59,859 nt of DNA from Bacteroidaceae bacterium (GCA_017507385.1 JAFWAX010000081.1:1-59859); one strand, 5' to 3'; positions 49,901 through 59,744 are shown, numbered from the stretch's first letter. Made by a program: numbers and translations. The notes: generated by a model from the letters alone, not told the origin.

Positions 49901-51663
49901 GTTGTTCCATCACTATATACATATATATACACGCCAGAGGAAGGGCTTTCCACTTTCATACCCGACAACGTAAAAACACCAACAAGCCGTCGGCGAGAAG
50001 ACGAAACGTCCGCTATTTCACTCATGTCATTAGGGCGAGATTCATACCCCCATAAGGAATCTAAGAAATCTATGCGCTCTGCAATCCAAGCATGCAGCCG
50101 TTCGAGGGTGTCAATGTTGGCATTTCGTCGATAGGGCTTCACCCCCGTCACATTAGCCGTAGCACGCCAAAGCCGCCCCTCATACTTGCAGATGTCACCA
50201 ACATGATAGTAAGCTGCAGCATGGTAAGCACCTGTTTCGCCGTAAACGCTCCAATCGTCGCACACCTCCCAACCCGCATTGCACTCAGCATCATTGTAAC
50301 AAGGACTCTCCGACCATTGTGTCCGCTCCTTTGTATAAAACTCCTCGCCAACTCGCTCATGCCAGTCGTCAGCAAATGCCACGATACGTTCTGCCGTAAT
50401 CATGCCCTGACTTCTTAACTCATGCCACCGCAGCCGTATATCTTCCTGGTAGTAATGGTCTATCCAGCGGAAAGGACCCGACGTAAGTCGTTCCATAGGC
50501 AAAGTCGCAGGACGCACCACGCCATAGAGGTTGACGCCAAAGGTCTGGTCAAGGTCGTAAGGCGTAACCATCCATCGCTGTCCATCGTAGGTAAACCACT
50601 GCCAGTTTTTCAACGACCCATCGCAGTTGTAAGTCAATACGTAATGCAAATAGTAGTCGATGAGGCTCCCAATCTCGTAACGTTGTTCTATCTCCTGCCG
50701 CATTTCCTTTTCACTCACCCCTTGCTGTTCCAGAACCTCCAGTTCTTTCCTGTATTGACTCAAACGAATTATGCTTTGCTTCACCTCGTGAGTACGACGC
50801 TTCTCTTCTTTTATCTCCTCCGTATCATCGGGAAGAGAAAAAGCGGCACATTTATCATCCAACAGTTCCTTGGGATAATTACCATCGTAAAGAGAGCCAT
50901 TCTTGACATATAGCTGCTGCGGATTACGTACTTCAAACTGATTCCATTTGACACACCCTCCAAAGAGATTCGCATCGTTCAGGTTGCCGTCAAGATGAAT
51001 GTGCCCAACCTCATTCTTTCTCATATTCATGTTCTTGCGACTCTTTTTCAGCTGCCATGCGAAGACTCCATAAAAGGCTCCATTCAAATAAACAGCACAA
51101 GGGAAACCGTCGGGAAAGCAACGGGCACGGCTCTCATCAACATAACCCGCACGTTCCCAAAAAGGAAGCCTGTCAGCAATCATCAACCCATACACCTTAT
51201 AGCCTACCTCTCCAAGCCCACGCAAAAAGTCTGTATAAAATGCCTTGAAATGAAACGAGCTTTGCCGAACCCAGTCACCAATCCGCATCTCCGCCCCACC
51301 ATCTTCATTCCAAAGGCCATCACACAGTTGAAGAGAGAAATTGCGTTTAGGGAACTTCAGAGAATAGCCACCTTGCCCGTGCAACATCACAGGCTTGCGG
51401 AAATAATTACCTTCGCCGTCCCACATCTCCATCCACCCCTTCCGCTCCTCACTCTTGGCTGTCGGCATGTTATCAAAACCTGTCAGGTTTACCATTGCCA
51501 TCCTTGGTTCCTCTATATCCACACGCTCCTCTTCACTCCAGTCCTTCACAGCCTTCGTCAACCCACGTGTCAACAGCATCTGTTCCAATTCTGTCAAATC
51601 CTGAGCAAAACAGGGAATACTTATCAGAAACATAAAAATCAGAAGAAAATCATTTTTCATCAT
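49879..51663 (-). CDS. Secreted CotH-kinase-fold protein with a carbohydrate-binding insert and T9SS-like tail
   Basis: About 594 residues with a signal peptide (FLLIFMFLISIPCFAQ). The CotH-like region has RKPVMLHGQGGYSLKFPKRN, SFHFKAFYTDFLRG, YLNGAFYGVFAWQLKK and the kinase-like core WQWFTYDGQRWMVTPYDLDQ. A CBM5/12-like segment follows (YHVGDICKYEGRLWRATANV). The C-terminus GVFTLSGMKVESPSSGVYIY with a basic end looks like a T9SS sorting tail. Some CotH proteins phosphorylate partner proteins, but activity here is not shown. It starts at ATG 51663, one codon after a TTG. Confidence 0.83.
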   Translation of the reverse strand: MMKNDFLLIFMFLISIPCFAQDLTELEQMLLTRGLTKAVKDWSEEERVDIEEPRMAMVNLTGFDNMPTAKSEERKGWMEMWDGEGNYFRKPVMLHGQGGYSLKFPKRNFSLQLCDGLWNEDGGAEMRIGDWVRQSSFHFKAFYTDFLRGLGEVGYKVYGLMIADRLPFWERAGYVDESRARCFPDGFPCAVYLNGAFYGVFAWQLKKSRKNMNMRKNEVGHIHLDGNLNDANLFGGCVKWNQFEVRNPQQLYVKNGSLYDGNYPKELLDDKCAAFSLPDDTEEIKEEKRRTHEVKQSIIRLSQYRKELEVLEQQGVSEKEMRQEIEQRYEIGSLIDYYLHYVLTYNCDGSLKNWQWFTYDGQRWMVTPYDLDQTFGVNLYGVVRPATLPMERLTSGPFRWIDHYYQEDIRLRWHELRSQGMITAERIVAFADDWHERVGEEFYTKERTQWSESPCYNDAECNAGWEVCDDWSVYGETGAYHAAAYYHVGDICKYEGRLWRATANVTGVKPYRRNANIDTLERLHAWIAERIDFLDSLWGYESRPNDMSEIADVSSSRRRLVGVFTLSGMKVESPSSGVYIYVYSDGTTKKMLIR

Positions 51664-51759
51664 CAATATTTTTTAGAGTATTCTATCCTTTCATTTCTTG
51701 TATCCTTCGAGCAGCCCCACAAACTCAACTTCCACCATGGAACTGCTCAATTTTCGCCA

Positions 51760-51767
51760 CAAAGGTA
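51760..51767 (-). promoter_or_regulatory. -7 box of the CotH-kinase gene
   Basis: TACCTTTG at 51767-51760 on the minus strand, with a leader of about 90 nt. Confidence 0.65.
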
Positions 51768-51956
51768 AGAATATTCAACCAGCAGAAATTACCCCCCCAT
51801 TTTTAACTTTTATTAACTCAAATTCACGTTTTATCATTCTTTTTTTACTGATAACAGCATCAATTTTGTCCCAACCGTGCATTTTATCCCATTCATGCTT
51901 GGATGCAACATTGACATCATAATTATACCATGAAATCGACTGACAAACAGCCTTCA

Positions 51957-52022
51957 TTTCGGTGTGCCCCACAACGAAATGACGATGTGCCCCATACCGA
52001 AGAATCGATGTGGGGCACATCG
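51957..52022. repeat. TGTGCCCCA-class three-arm palindrome (module C)
   Basis: CGATGTGCCCCA (51983-51994) is the inverse of TGGGGCACATCG (52011-52022). A second left arm TGTGCCCCAC lies at 51963-51972, so the right arm can pair with either. TTCGGT/ACCGAA (51958-51963, 51996-52001) adds another stem. It lies between the divergent CotH and antiporter promoters. Confidence 0.88.
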
Positions 52023-52128
52023 ATTTTCCAAGCATTTTCTGAGAAAATGCAGAAAAAAACCTCTTTGATGATTTCATTTCATTCTCGTTAAAAAGAGTCA
52101 AAAAGACCTTTTTCTCATCTTATTTTGC

Positions 52129-52136
52129 TATCTTTG
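52129..52136 (+). promoter_or_regulatory. -7 box of the antiporter gene
   Basis: TATCTTTG at 52129-52136, 107 nt after module C and about 65 nt before the ATG at 52201. Confidence 0.65.
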
Positions 52137-52200
52137 CAAAGAAATATGACTCCTTGCTTGACAAGGAATTCTTTTTACATCTATTATTGTTCAAAAAAAA

Positions 52201-53688
52201 ATGGTTTTTACACCTGAAAACATCTTTTTCATGGGTGCAGTGCTTGTCGTTGTGAGCATTGTCATCAGCAAATGGGGCTACCGTTTTGGTGTTCCAACCC
52301 TGCTGCTTTTCTTGTTCACAGGCATGCTGTTTGGAAGCGACGGATTGGGTCTGCAATTCAACAGCCACAAAGATGCACAGCTTGTCGGCATGGTCTCGCT
52401 CAGCGTCATCCTCTTCACAGGCGGCATGGACACAAAGTTTAAGGATATCCGTCCCATCCTCGTATCAGGTGTGCTGCTGTCCACAGTGGGAGTACTTCTT
52501 ACAACTTTCATTACAGGATTTTTCATCTATTACCTATCGGAATGGACCAATCTGGGCATTAAGCTGTCTCTGCCACTTTGCCTGCTTCTGGCCGCAACAA
52601 CCTCATCCACCGACTCCGCTTCCGTGTTTAACCTCCTGCGAAGTCAGGGAATTGGCTTGCAATACAATCTGCGACCAACACTCGAACTGGAAAGTGGTAG
52701 CAACGACCCAATGGCCTACATGCTGACCATTGCGCTCATCGGACTCATCGGTTCGACAGGAGAATTTTCCATCATCGAAGTCATTGGAAATATTATTGTG
52801 CAGCTGGCAGTAGGTGCGGCATTGGGATATGTCTGCGGCCGCCTGCTGGTTTGGGTCATCAACCATATCAATTTGCCCAACCCATCGCTCTACCCTGTGC
52901 TGATGCTGAGCTTCATCCTGATTATATTCACATTAACCGACTTTGCCAAAGGGAACGGCTACCTTGCTGTATATGTGGCAGGACTCGTCACAGGTAACAG
53001 CAGCCTTTCATATCGCCGTGAAACCAATACTTTCATGCAAGGCATCACATGGCTGCTGTAAATTGTAATGTTCCTCACCCTCGGACTGTTAGTCAATCCT
53101 CGCGAGATGCTCACGGTGTGGATTGCAGCCATCGCCATAGGATTGTTCATGATGTTCATAGCACGGCCTGCTGCCGTATTCCTCACATTGATACCATTCC
53201 GCATTCCCACCCGCGCCAAGGTATTCCTCTCATGGGTAGGACTTCGTGGAGCGGTGCCCATTATTTTCGCCACCTACCCTGTCATTGCCGACATAGAAAA
53301 CGCCCATGTGCTTTTCAATGTTGTCTTTGTCATCACACTACTCTCGCTCTTGCTGCAAGGCACAACCATTGCCACATTTGCACGCAAACTGAAGCTTGAC
53401 ATACCAGCGCCTAAAGAAGGCAATGAATTCGGCGTTGAACTGCCTGACGAATTAGGTTCGCAACTGGAAGAGCAGACATTGAAAGAAGAGGACTTAGCGA
53501 ACGGCAACCACTTGGCCGACATGAATTTCGCTAATGGCACATTGGTCATGATGATAAAGCGCGGAAACAGTTTCATCGTTCCCAATGGCAAACTGGAACT
53601 CTATCCTGGCGACATCCTCCTGTCCATCAGCAACCTCACCAAGGATTCATCAAAAAAACAGAAAGAAGTCAACCCAGCCATCAAATGA
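52201..53688 (+). pseudogene. CPA-type cation/proton antiporter (NhaP2/CvrA-like), interrupted by an in-frame stop
   Basis: The frame reads 286 codons of a membrane antiporter (VPTLLLFLFTGMLFGSDGLG, ATTSSTDSASVFNLLRSQG) up to TAA at 53059-53061. It then continues in the same frame for over 200 codons of the expected C-terminal half (MFLTLGLLVNPRE, VFLSWVGLRGAVPIIFATYP, and a TrkA-C-like tail NGTLVMMIKRGNSFIVPNGK). The stop lies in TWLL-stop-IVMFLTLG, where relatives have Gln. One C-to-T change (CAA to TAA) explains it. The intact protein of about 495 residues would exchange K+ or Na+ for H+. Without readthrough the last membrane spans and regulatory domain are lost. Confidence 0.9.
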
Positions 53689-53763
53689 AACACGTACAGA
53701 AAATGTCCTGGCACTATTAAATCTAACGTTTCGACTTCACCCTTCAATCATAAAATTCCCATC

Positions 53764-53800
53764 AGGAGTTGTGCCTAAGCAAGCACAACTCCTTCTATTT
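53764..53800 (+). terminator. Terminator of the antiporter gene
   Basis: AGGAGTTGTGC (53764-53774) pairs exactly with GCACAACTCCT (53783-53793), followed by TCTATTTTTATTC. Confidence 0.9.
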
Positions 53801-53909
53801 TTATTCTTTTATTCCTCTGCAACAATAAAGAATACACACAAAACATCCTAATGTTACCAAAGTTAAAGAGAAAGTATCATTTTAGTTATCTCTTCTGCTT
53901 TTTTTATGG

Positions 53910-53917
53910 TATCTTTG
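53910..53917 (+). promoter_or_regulatory. -7 box of the GH2 gene
   Basis: TATCTTTG at 53910-53917, with a leader of about 45 nt before ATG 53969. No -33 TTTG is seen. Confidence 0.65.
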
Positions 53918-53968
53918 CAACAATAAAGTTTCTTTTATTAACGTAATTCAACTAAAAACATCCATATT

Positions 53969-56900
53969 ATGACAACAAACAAACAAACAACAATCTCACG
54001 TCTTGTAAGACTGATAGGTCGAGTCTCAATCATGGGAATCTTCATGAGCATGGCAACAGCCAATGCCCAAACCGGAACAGAATGGGACAACACAAATGTG
54101 ACCAGCGTCAATCGCGAAGAGGCACATACCATTGCCATCCCAATGTCAAGTGAAGCAGAAATCATAAAAAATGACATCGCTGCATCACCTTATTACCAAT
54201 CATTGAACGGGACATGGAAATTCTATTGGGCATCCAACCCAAGCAAGGCACAGTCGGCCATGTGTGCTGAAGACTATAACGATGCCGCATGGAGCGACAT
54301 TGACGTTCCTTCCAGCTGGCAGGTTTACGGAATCCGCCACGGAAAAAATTGGGATAAGCCGCTCTATTGTAACGTCGCATACCCATTCTCTTACGACAAA
54401 AACACTTATAGTGTCATGGCAGATCGCCCAGGATGGTTCACCTACAAAGGCGACATGACAAACCCTGTAGGTACTTATCGCCGCAAGTTCACCATACCAG
54501 AAGACTGGAAAGGACGTGACATCTATGTTCGTTTCAACGGGGTTGGACATGGTTATTACCTTTGGATTAACGGAGAACGTGTAGGCTACAGCGAAGATTC
54601 ATACCTTCCTTCAGAATTCAACATCACTGACTATTTGAAGAAGGGCGAGAACACCATCGCATTGCAAGTATATCGTTTCACCAGCGGTTCCTTCTTGGAG
54701 TGTCAGGATTATTGGCGACTCACTGGAATTCACCGCCCTTGCTTCCTCTGGGCAGCTCCAAAGAGCCAAATACGCGACTATTTCTTCACCACCGATCTCG
54801 ACGCAACTTACACCAACGCTAAAGCAAATGTGAAAGTAAGCCTCACGGGCAAGGCCGTAAAGGGCGGAACTGTAGAAGTGAAAATCGCTGAGAATGGTAC
54901 AGCCATTGCTCAGGCTTCCAAGGCAATAGACAACGCAACAGAACTGAGCTTTGATATGGATGTTATCAATCCAAAGAAATGGACTGCAGAAACTCCAAAC
55001 CTATACGACCTTGTACTCACACTCAAAGACGATGATGGCGAAGTTATCGACATGCGTGGTGGAAAAGTAGGTTTCCGAGAAGTCAGCATCCGTAACGATG
55101 GTGCGCTTCTCATCAACGGCCAGCGCATGGTCTTTTACGGTGTTAACCGCCACGATTTCTCACCTGTCAACGGACGTGCCATCACTGCAGAAGAAATCGA
55201 GCAGGACATCATTACCATGAAGCGCCTCAATATCAATGCCGTGCGCACATCACACTATCCCAATGACCCTATTTTCTATGATTTGTGTGACAAGTACGGC
55301 TTATACGTATTGGCAGAAGCCAACGTAGAATGCCACGCAGACATGGGACTTTCATCTGTAGAGAAATTCCGTGACGCTATGGTAGAACGTTCTCACAATC
55401 ATGTAAAATGGATGCGCAACCATGTCTCTATTTTCATGTGGTCTTTTGGTAACGAATCAGGACGAGGCAACAACTTCCAGTATGTATCAAATGCGATCAA
55501 AGCACTTGACAAAACCCGCCTCACACACTATGAAGGCAACAGCGACTATGCTGATGTCAGTTCAACCATGTATGGCAGCTACGAAACCATCAATTGGATT
55601 GGCTCATCACAGCATAACCGCCCTCACATCCAGTGCGAAAACAGCCACTCTATGGGCAACTCCATGGGCAATGTGCGCGAGATGTTTGACCTCTACGAAA
55701 AGTATCCTTGCCTGACAGGTGAGTTCATTTGGGACTTCAAAGACCAGGGATTGCTCACCAAGAATACTGCTGGACAAGACTACTGGGCATACGGAGGTGA
55801 CTTTGGCGACAATCCTAACGACGGAAACTTCTGCTGCAATGGTCTTGTACGTCCAGACTGGTCTTTGACATCAAAGTCTTATAACACCAAGAAAGTTTAC
55901 CAGCCACTGGAATTCAAGGCCGTAAAAGGGAAGAAAAACACCTTCCTCATCAAGAACAAGCTGGACTTCTTGCCTAGTACAACCTACGATGTTAGCTATG
56001 AACTCCTCAACGAGGAAGGAAAGCAACTTTATGCTGGCATCATCGACCTTGAAGTCGCTCCAAACGACAGCAGCACCATCACACTCGACCTTTCTGCAAT
56101 CAACAATCTTCCAGCCGACGAAGAAGCATTCATCCAATTTACTGCAAAACAGAAAGAAAAAACGCTTTGGGCAGAAGCTGGATATGTTGTCGCAGAAGAG
56201 AAATTAGCTATAAAGAGCGCAACAAAGGCTATGTACGACCTCGCTCAACTGAATGATTGCGAAGAAATCATCGTAGAAGATGCCACAAGCAGACTCACGC
56301 TGTCCAACTCTAAGTTCGAAGCTGTATTCAGCAAGATAACAGGAACATTGAACAGCTATTCCTACAATGGAGTTAAACTGATTGAGAAGCCAATAAAACT
56401 GAACACGTTCCGTCTGCCTACCGACAACGATACTCGCCAAAGCGGAAGCTGGGACAACATGGGACTGAGAAATCTCTCTGCACGCGGCAAGGGAGTAGAG
56501 TTCGAGAAAAGCGCTGACGGCAAAACCATAAGCGTCACGCTCAACACTCACTACACAGGACAAAATTCTACTGCTTTCGATGTACAAATGACATTCCTTG
56601 TTTGTGCTAACGGCGTAATGATGGTCAACTCTTTCATCAGCCCACTCAACACAGGTGCCATCATCCCAAAAATCGGATTCCGCTTAGAAATGCCAGCAGA
56701 GATGGAACAGCTATCCTGGTTTGGTCGAGGTCCATGGGATAGCTACCGCGACCGTAAGGAAGCTTGCTTCCCAGCTATATACAAAAGCACTGTAACCGAT
56801 CAATACGAGGAGTATATCCTACCACAGGAACATGGTACCAAACAGGAAGTACGTTGGATTTCACTCTCCAACAACGATGGCAACGGTCTCCTTTTTGTTG

Positions 56901-57958
56901 CACCCGACCAGATGGCGGCATCAGCTGTTCACTTCCGCCCAGAAGACAACTACACCGATCGCAACAACCGTAGCCGTCACCCATACCAGTTCAAGAGCTG
57001 CGACAACACCATCGTGTCACTCGATGCTGCAACTCGCGGACTTGGCAATGCCAGCTGCGGTCCTGACGTACTTGAGAAGTATGAACTGAAGGCAGCAAAC
57101 ACAAACTTCCGCTTCTTCATCATGCCGCTCACTCAAGAAATGGATGCCGCACAGATGGCACGCGTTGACATGCCTGTATGCCAGCCTGTTAACTGCAAAC
57201 GTAACACCAACGGCCGCATCAGCATGACTACACCAACACCCAATGCCACTATCTATTACAGTATCGATGAAGGCGAATGGAAAAAATATTCCAGCGCTAT
57301 CACTTTCAATAACGCCTGCAACATCAAGACCTACTGTACAGCAGAAGGACTGCTGGAAAGCCCGATGATGTCTTACGACCTTGAACTTTTCATCAACAAA
57401 AGTGCATGGAGACTTGTCAGCGTTGACAGCCAACATAGTGGCAATGAAGCAACAAAGGCATTCGACAACAATCCTTCTACTTTCTGGCATACTTCATGGG
57501 GAAGCAACGAGCCCCAATGCCCACATACCATCATTATCAACATGAACAAAATCTATGAAGTGACTGCTTTCACTTACACAGCACGTAATGACGGAAACGA
57601 AAATGGTATGGTAAAAGCATACGAAGTGTATTTGAGTCTTGATGGTAAAGAATGGGGAAAACCTGTTGCAAAAGGCGAATTCAAGAAGACCAGCGCCATG
57701 CAGATTGCCAAGCTCGCAACTCCTACCGCAGGCCGCTACATCAAATTCGTAGCTAAATCAGAAGTCAACAACAATGCATGGACATCCGCTTCTGAGATTG
57801 GCATACAAGCAACAGCCGACATTACAGCAATCAATAAAGTGACCGAAAATCATCTCTTCAAAGGAGAAGATGACACATATTATACCCTGCAAGGTGTGGA
57901 AACTACCACACCTACGCATGGGATATATGTACATAAAGGAAAGAAAGTGCTCTTTTAA
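53969..57958 (+). CDS. Large secreted GH2 beta-galactosidase with accessory domains
   Basis: A 1329-residue enzyme. A signal peptide ends near ATANAQ. The GH2 sugar-binding, Ig-like and TIM-barrel domains follow, with acid/base Glu496 (FGNESGRG) and nucleophile Glu557 (QCENSHSMGNS). A beta-galactosidase small-chain domain comes next (TLNSYSYNGVKLIEKP, WFGRGPWDSYRDRK). From about 1080 there is a chitobiase-C-like segment (TPTPNATIYYSIDEGEWKKY). A F5/8-type (CBM32) domain follows (GNEATKAFDNNPSTFWHTSW), then a short tail YTLQGVETTTPTHGIYVHKG, like a Prevotella T9SS-type sorting end. It probably acts on galactosides at the cell surface. It is not obviously part of the xylan operon. Confidence 0.93.
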   Translation: MTTNKQTTISRLVRLIGRVSIMGIFMSMATANAQTGTEWDNTNVTSVNREEAHTIAIPMSSEAEIIKNDIAASPYYQSLNGTWKFYWASNPSKAQSAMCAEDYNDAAWSDIDVPSSWQVYGIRHGKNWDKPLYCNVAYPFSYDKNTYSVMADRPGWFTYKGDMTNPVGTYRRKFTIPEDWKGRDIYVRFNGVGHGYYLWINGERVGYSEDSYLPSEFNITDYLKKGENTIALQVYRFTSGSFLECQDYWRLTGIHRPCFLWAAPKSQIRDYFFTTDLDATYTNAKANVKVSLTGKAVKGGTVEVKIAENGTAIAQASKAIDNATELSFDMDVINPKKWTAETPNLYDLVLTLKDDDGEVIDMRGGKVGFREVSIRNDGALLINGQRMVFYGVNRHDFSPVNGRAITAEEIEQDIITMKRLNINAVRTSHYPNDPIFYDLCDKYGLYVLAEANVECHADMGLSSVEKFRDAMVERSHNHVKWMRNHVSIFMWSFGNESGRGNNFQYVSNAIKALDKTRLTHYEGNSDYADVSSTMYGSYETINWIGSSQHNRPHIQCENSHSMGNSMGNVREMFDLYEKYPCLTGEFIWDFKDQGLLTKNTAGQDYWAYGGDFGDNPNDGNFCCNGLVRPDWSLTSKSYNTKKVYQPLEFKAVKGKKNTFLIKNKLDFLPSTTYDVSYELLNEEGKQLYAGIIDLEVAPNDSSTITLDLSAINNLPADEEAFIQFTAKQKEKTLWAEAGYVVAEEKLAIKSATKAMYDLAQLNDCEEIIVEDATSRLTLSNSKFEAVFSKITGTLNSYSYNGVKLIEKPIKLNTFRLPTDNDTRQSGSWDNMGLRNLSARGKGVEFEKSADGKTISVTLNTHYTGQNSTAFDVQMTFLVCANGVMMVNSFISPLNTGAIIPKIGFRLEMPAEMEQLSWFGRGPWDSYRDRKEACFPAIYKSTVTDQYEEYILPQEHGTKQEVRWISLSNNDGNGLLFVAPDQMAASAVHFRPEDNYTDRNNRSRHPYQFKSCDNTIVSLDAATRGLGNASCGPDVLEKYELKAANTNFRFFIMPLTQEMDAAQMARVDMPVCQPVNCKRNTNGRISMTTPTPNATIYYSIDEGEWKKYSSAITFNNACNIKTYCTAEGLLESPMMSYDLELFINKSAWRLVSVDSQHSGNEATKAFDNNPSTFWHTSWGSNEPQCPHTIIINMNKIYEVTAFTYTARNDGNENGMVKAYEVYLSLDGKEWGKPVAKGEFKKTSAMQIAKLATPTAGRYIKFVAKSEVNNNAWTSASEIGIQATADITAINKVTENHLFKGEDDTYYTLQGVETTTPTHGIYVHKGKKVLF

Positions 57959-58060
57959 GCATAGTCCTTTAATTTTTCCCTTTTTCTTATCGTAAAAAGA
58001 AAGAAAAGTAACTGGCTGATAAAAAAGTTTATAGAATTATGTAAAAAGTCTATTTTTTTC

Positions 58061-58105
58061 TTTGCCAGTAAAAAAATAAAAAATAACTTTGTAGCCAACT
58101 ACAAA
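58061..58105 (+). promoter_or_regulatory. xylR promoter with a palindrome at the start site
   Basis: TTTG (58061-58064) and TAACTTTG (58084-58091) are exactly 19 nt apart. TTTGTAG (58088-58094) and CTACAAA (58099-58105) form a palindrome overlapping the -7 box and the expected start, which is an ideal operator position. ACTGGC (58011-58016) and GCCAGT (58064-58069) form a wider inverted pair around the -33 box. Confidence 0.7.
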
Positions 58106-58123
58106 AGTATCATCATGTAAAGA

Positions 58124-58858
58124 ATGGACTTAGCTGTCAATCCATACGTATCTGTAGATTGTGTGCTTCTCGGTTTTGACGGGGAACAATTGAATGTACT
58201 CATTGTCAGACAGAGCGGTGCTGGAGGAGAAGACAGCACAGGCAATTACAAGCTGCCCGGCAGTTTAATATACATGAATGAGAATTTGGACGAAGCGGCA
58301 CAGCGTGTGCTAAAGCAGCTGACAGGTCTTGTACAAGTTAACATGATGCAATTCAAGGCCTTCGGTGGAATTGACCGCTTGCAGAATCCCTCTGACAGTG
58401 TTTGGCTTGAGCGTTTTCATCACCTCGACCATCACATTGAAAGAATTGTTACTATCGCCTACACCTCTCTGCTGCGAATTGACCGAAAAATGGAAAAGCT
58501 GGAGGGTGGCTACGAAGCACAATGGACTCCGATAGGAGATTTGCCCAAACTGGCATTCGACCACAACGACATCGTGCACGAAGCGGTAGAATCGGTAAGA
58601 CAGAAATCCACACTTGACCCCACTCTCCTGTTCGACCTTCTGCCACGAAAATTCACAGCAGCACAGTTAAGAGTTGTCATGGAGACTGTGCAGGGAATTG
58701 CGCTTGACGTGAAGAATTTTCACAAAAAGATTGCCACCATGCCATACGTGATTCCATTGGAGGAAAAAGAAGATGGCGTGAATCATCGAGCTGCCAGATA
58801 CTACCAGTTCCGACGTCCAAGAAACAAAAAATGCGTAAAAAACAACCAAAATATTTAG
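58124..58858 (+). CDS. Nudix-related transcription regulator of xylose use
   Basis: A 244-residue protein of the NrtR/AraR-like group: an N-terminal Nudix fold (YVSVDCVLLGFDGEQLNVLI) joined to a C-terminal winged helix (LFDLLPRKFTAAQLRVVMET), then a basic end YYQFRRPRNKKCVK. The Nudix box region GSLIYMNENLDEAAQRVLKQ lacks the REUxEE acidic residues, so catalysis is unlikely and ligand sensing is the expected role. In Bacteroidota such proteins control arabinose or xylose genes. It lies 37 bp before xylA, so a XylR-type function is inferred. The palindrome over its own promoter suggests autoregulation. Confidence 0.85.
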   Translation: MDLAVNPYVSVDCVLLGFDGEQLNVLIVRQSGAGGEDSTGNYKLPGSLIYMNENLDEAAQRVLKQLTGLVQVNMMQFKAFGGIDRLQNPSDSVWLERFHHLDHHIERIVTIAYTSLLRIDRKMEKLEGGYEAQWTPIGDLPKLAFDHNDIVHEAVESVRQKSTLDPTLLFDLLPRKFTAAQLRVVMETVQGIALDVKNFHKKIATMPYVIPLEEKEDGVNHRAARYYQFRRPRNKKCVKNNQNI

Positions 58859-58895
58859 CAAGTTTTTAATAATCAGTTTTTAAAAAATTAAAGTT

Positions 58896-59744
58896 ATGGC
58901 TAAAGAGTATTTTCCAGAGATTGGCAAAATCAAGTTTGAAGGCAAGGATTCAATGAATCCAATGGCTTTCCGTTACTATGACGCAGAAAAAGTAATCATG
59001 GGCAAGCCCATGAAGGATTGGCTCCGCTTCGCAATGGCATGGTGGCATACACTTTGCGCAGAAGGCGGCGACCAGTTTGGTGGCGGCACAAAGAAGTTCC
59101 CATGGAACGAAGGTGCTGACGCTGTTGAAATTGCAAAGCAGAAAGTAGATGCAGGTTTCGAAATCATGCAGAAACTTGGCATTCCTTACTATTGCTTCCA
59201 CGATGTTGACCTCGTAAGCGAAGGCAACTCTGTAGAAGAATATGAAGCAAACCTCGCTGCTGTTACAGATTACCTGAAGGTAAAGATGGAAGAGACAGGC
59301 ATTAAGCTCCTCTGGTCAACAGCTAACGTATTCGGCAACGGCCGCTACATGAACGGTGCTTCTACCAACCCAGACTTCGACGTTGTTGCTCGCGCAATCG
59401 TTCAGATCAAGAACGCTATCGACGCAGGTATCAAGCTCGGTGCTGAGAACTATGTATTCTGGGGCGGTCGCGAAGGTTACATGAGCCTTCTCAACACAGA
59501 CCAGAAGCGTGAGAAAGAGCACATGGCAACTATGCTCACAATGGCTCGCGACTACGCTCGCAGCAAGGGCTTCCAGGGCACATTCCTCATCGAGCCAAAG
59601 CCAATGGAGCCATCAAAGCACCAGTATGACGTTGACACAGAAACAGTGATTGGCTTCCTCAAGGCTCACAACCTCGAGAAGGACTTCAAGGTGAACATCG
59701 AGGTGAACCACGCAACACTCGCTGGCCACACATTTCGCAGATAA
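58896..59744 (+). CDS. xylA: Xylose isomerase, truncated at a sequence junction
   Basis: The first ~279 residues of a typical long-form XylA that converts xylose to xylulose. His102 and Asp105 (CFHDVDL) are the catalytic pair. The [20 protein letters not shown] stretch, WGGREGY, the metal ligand in LIEPKPMEP and [10 protein letters not shown] are present. The native sequence stops after GHT(F), where xylA genes continue with FEHEL. Here two Arg codons and TAA 59742-59744 follow. About 160 C-terminal residues, including remaining metal ligands, are missing. The sequence after the break matches phoH. Confidence 0.9.
   Translation: MAKEYFPEIGKIKFEGKDSMNPMAFRYYDAEKVIMGKPMKDWLRFAMAWWHTLCAEGGDQFGGGTKKFPWNEGADAVEIAKQKVDAGFEIMQKLGIPYYCFHDVDLVSEGNSVEEYEANLAAVTDYLKVKMEETGIKLLWSTANVFGNGRYMNGASTNPDFDVVARAIVQIKNAIDAGIKLGAENYVFWGGREGYMSLLNTDQKREKEHMATMLTMARDYARSKGFQGTFLIEPKPMEPSKHQYDVDTETVIGFLKAHNLEKDFKVNIEVNHATLAGHTFRR

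Noticed and set aside
53059-53061. Stop-codon readthrough or recoding as an explanation for the split antiporter
   Set aside because: No readthrough context or structured element is visible after the TAA. A simple nonsense change or a base error is more economical.
53764-53793. Palindrome before the GH2 promoter as another module of the divergent-region type
   Set aside because: It has a T tract and follows the antiporter stop on the same strand, so an ordinary terminator explains it.
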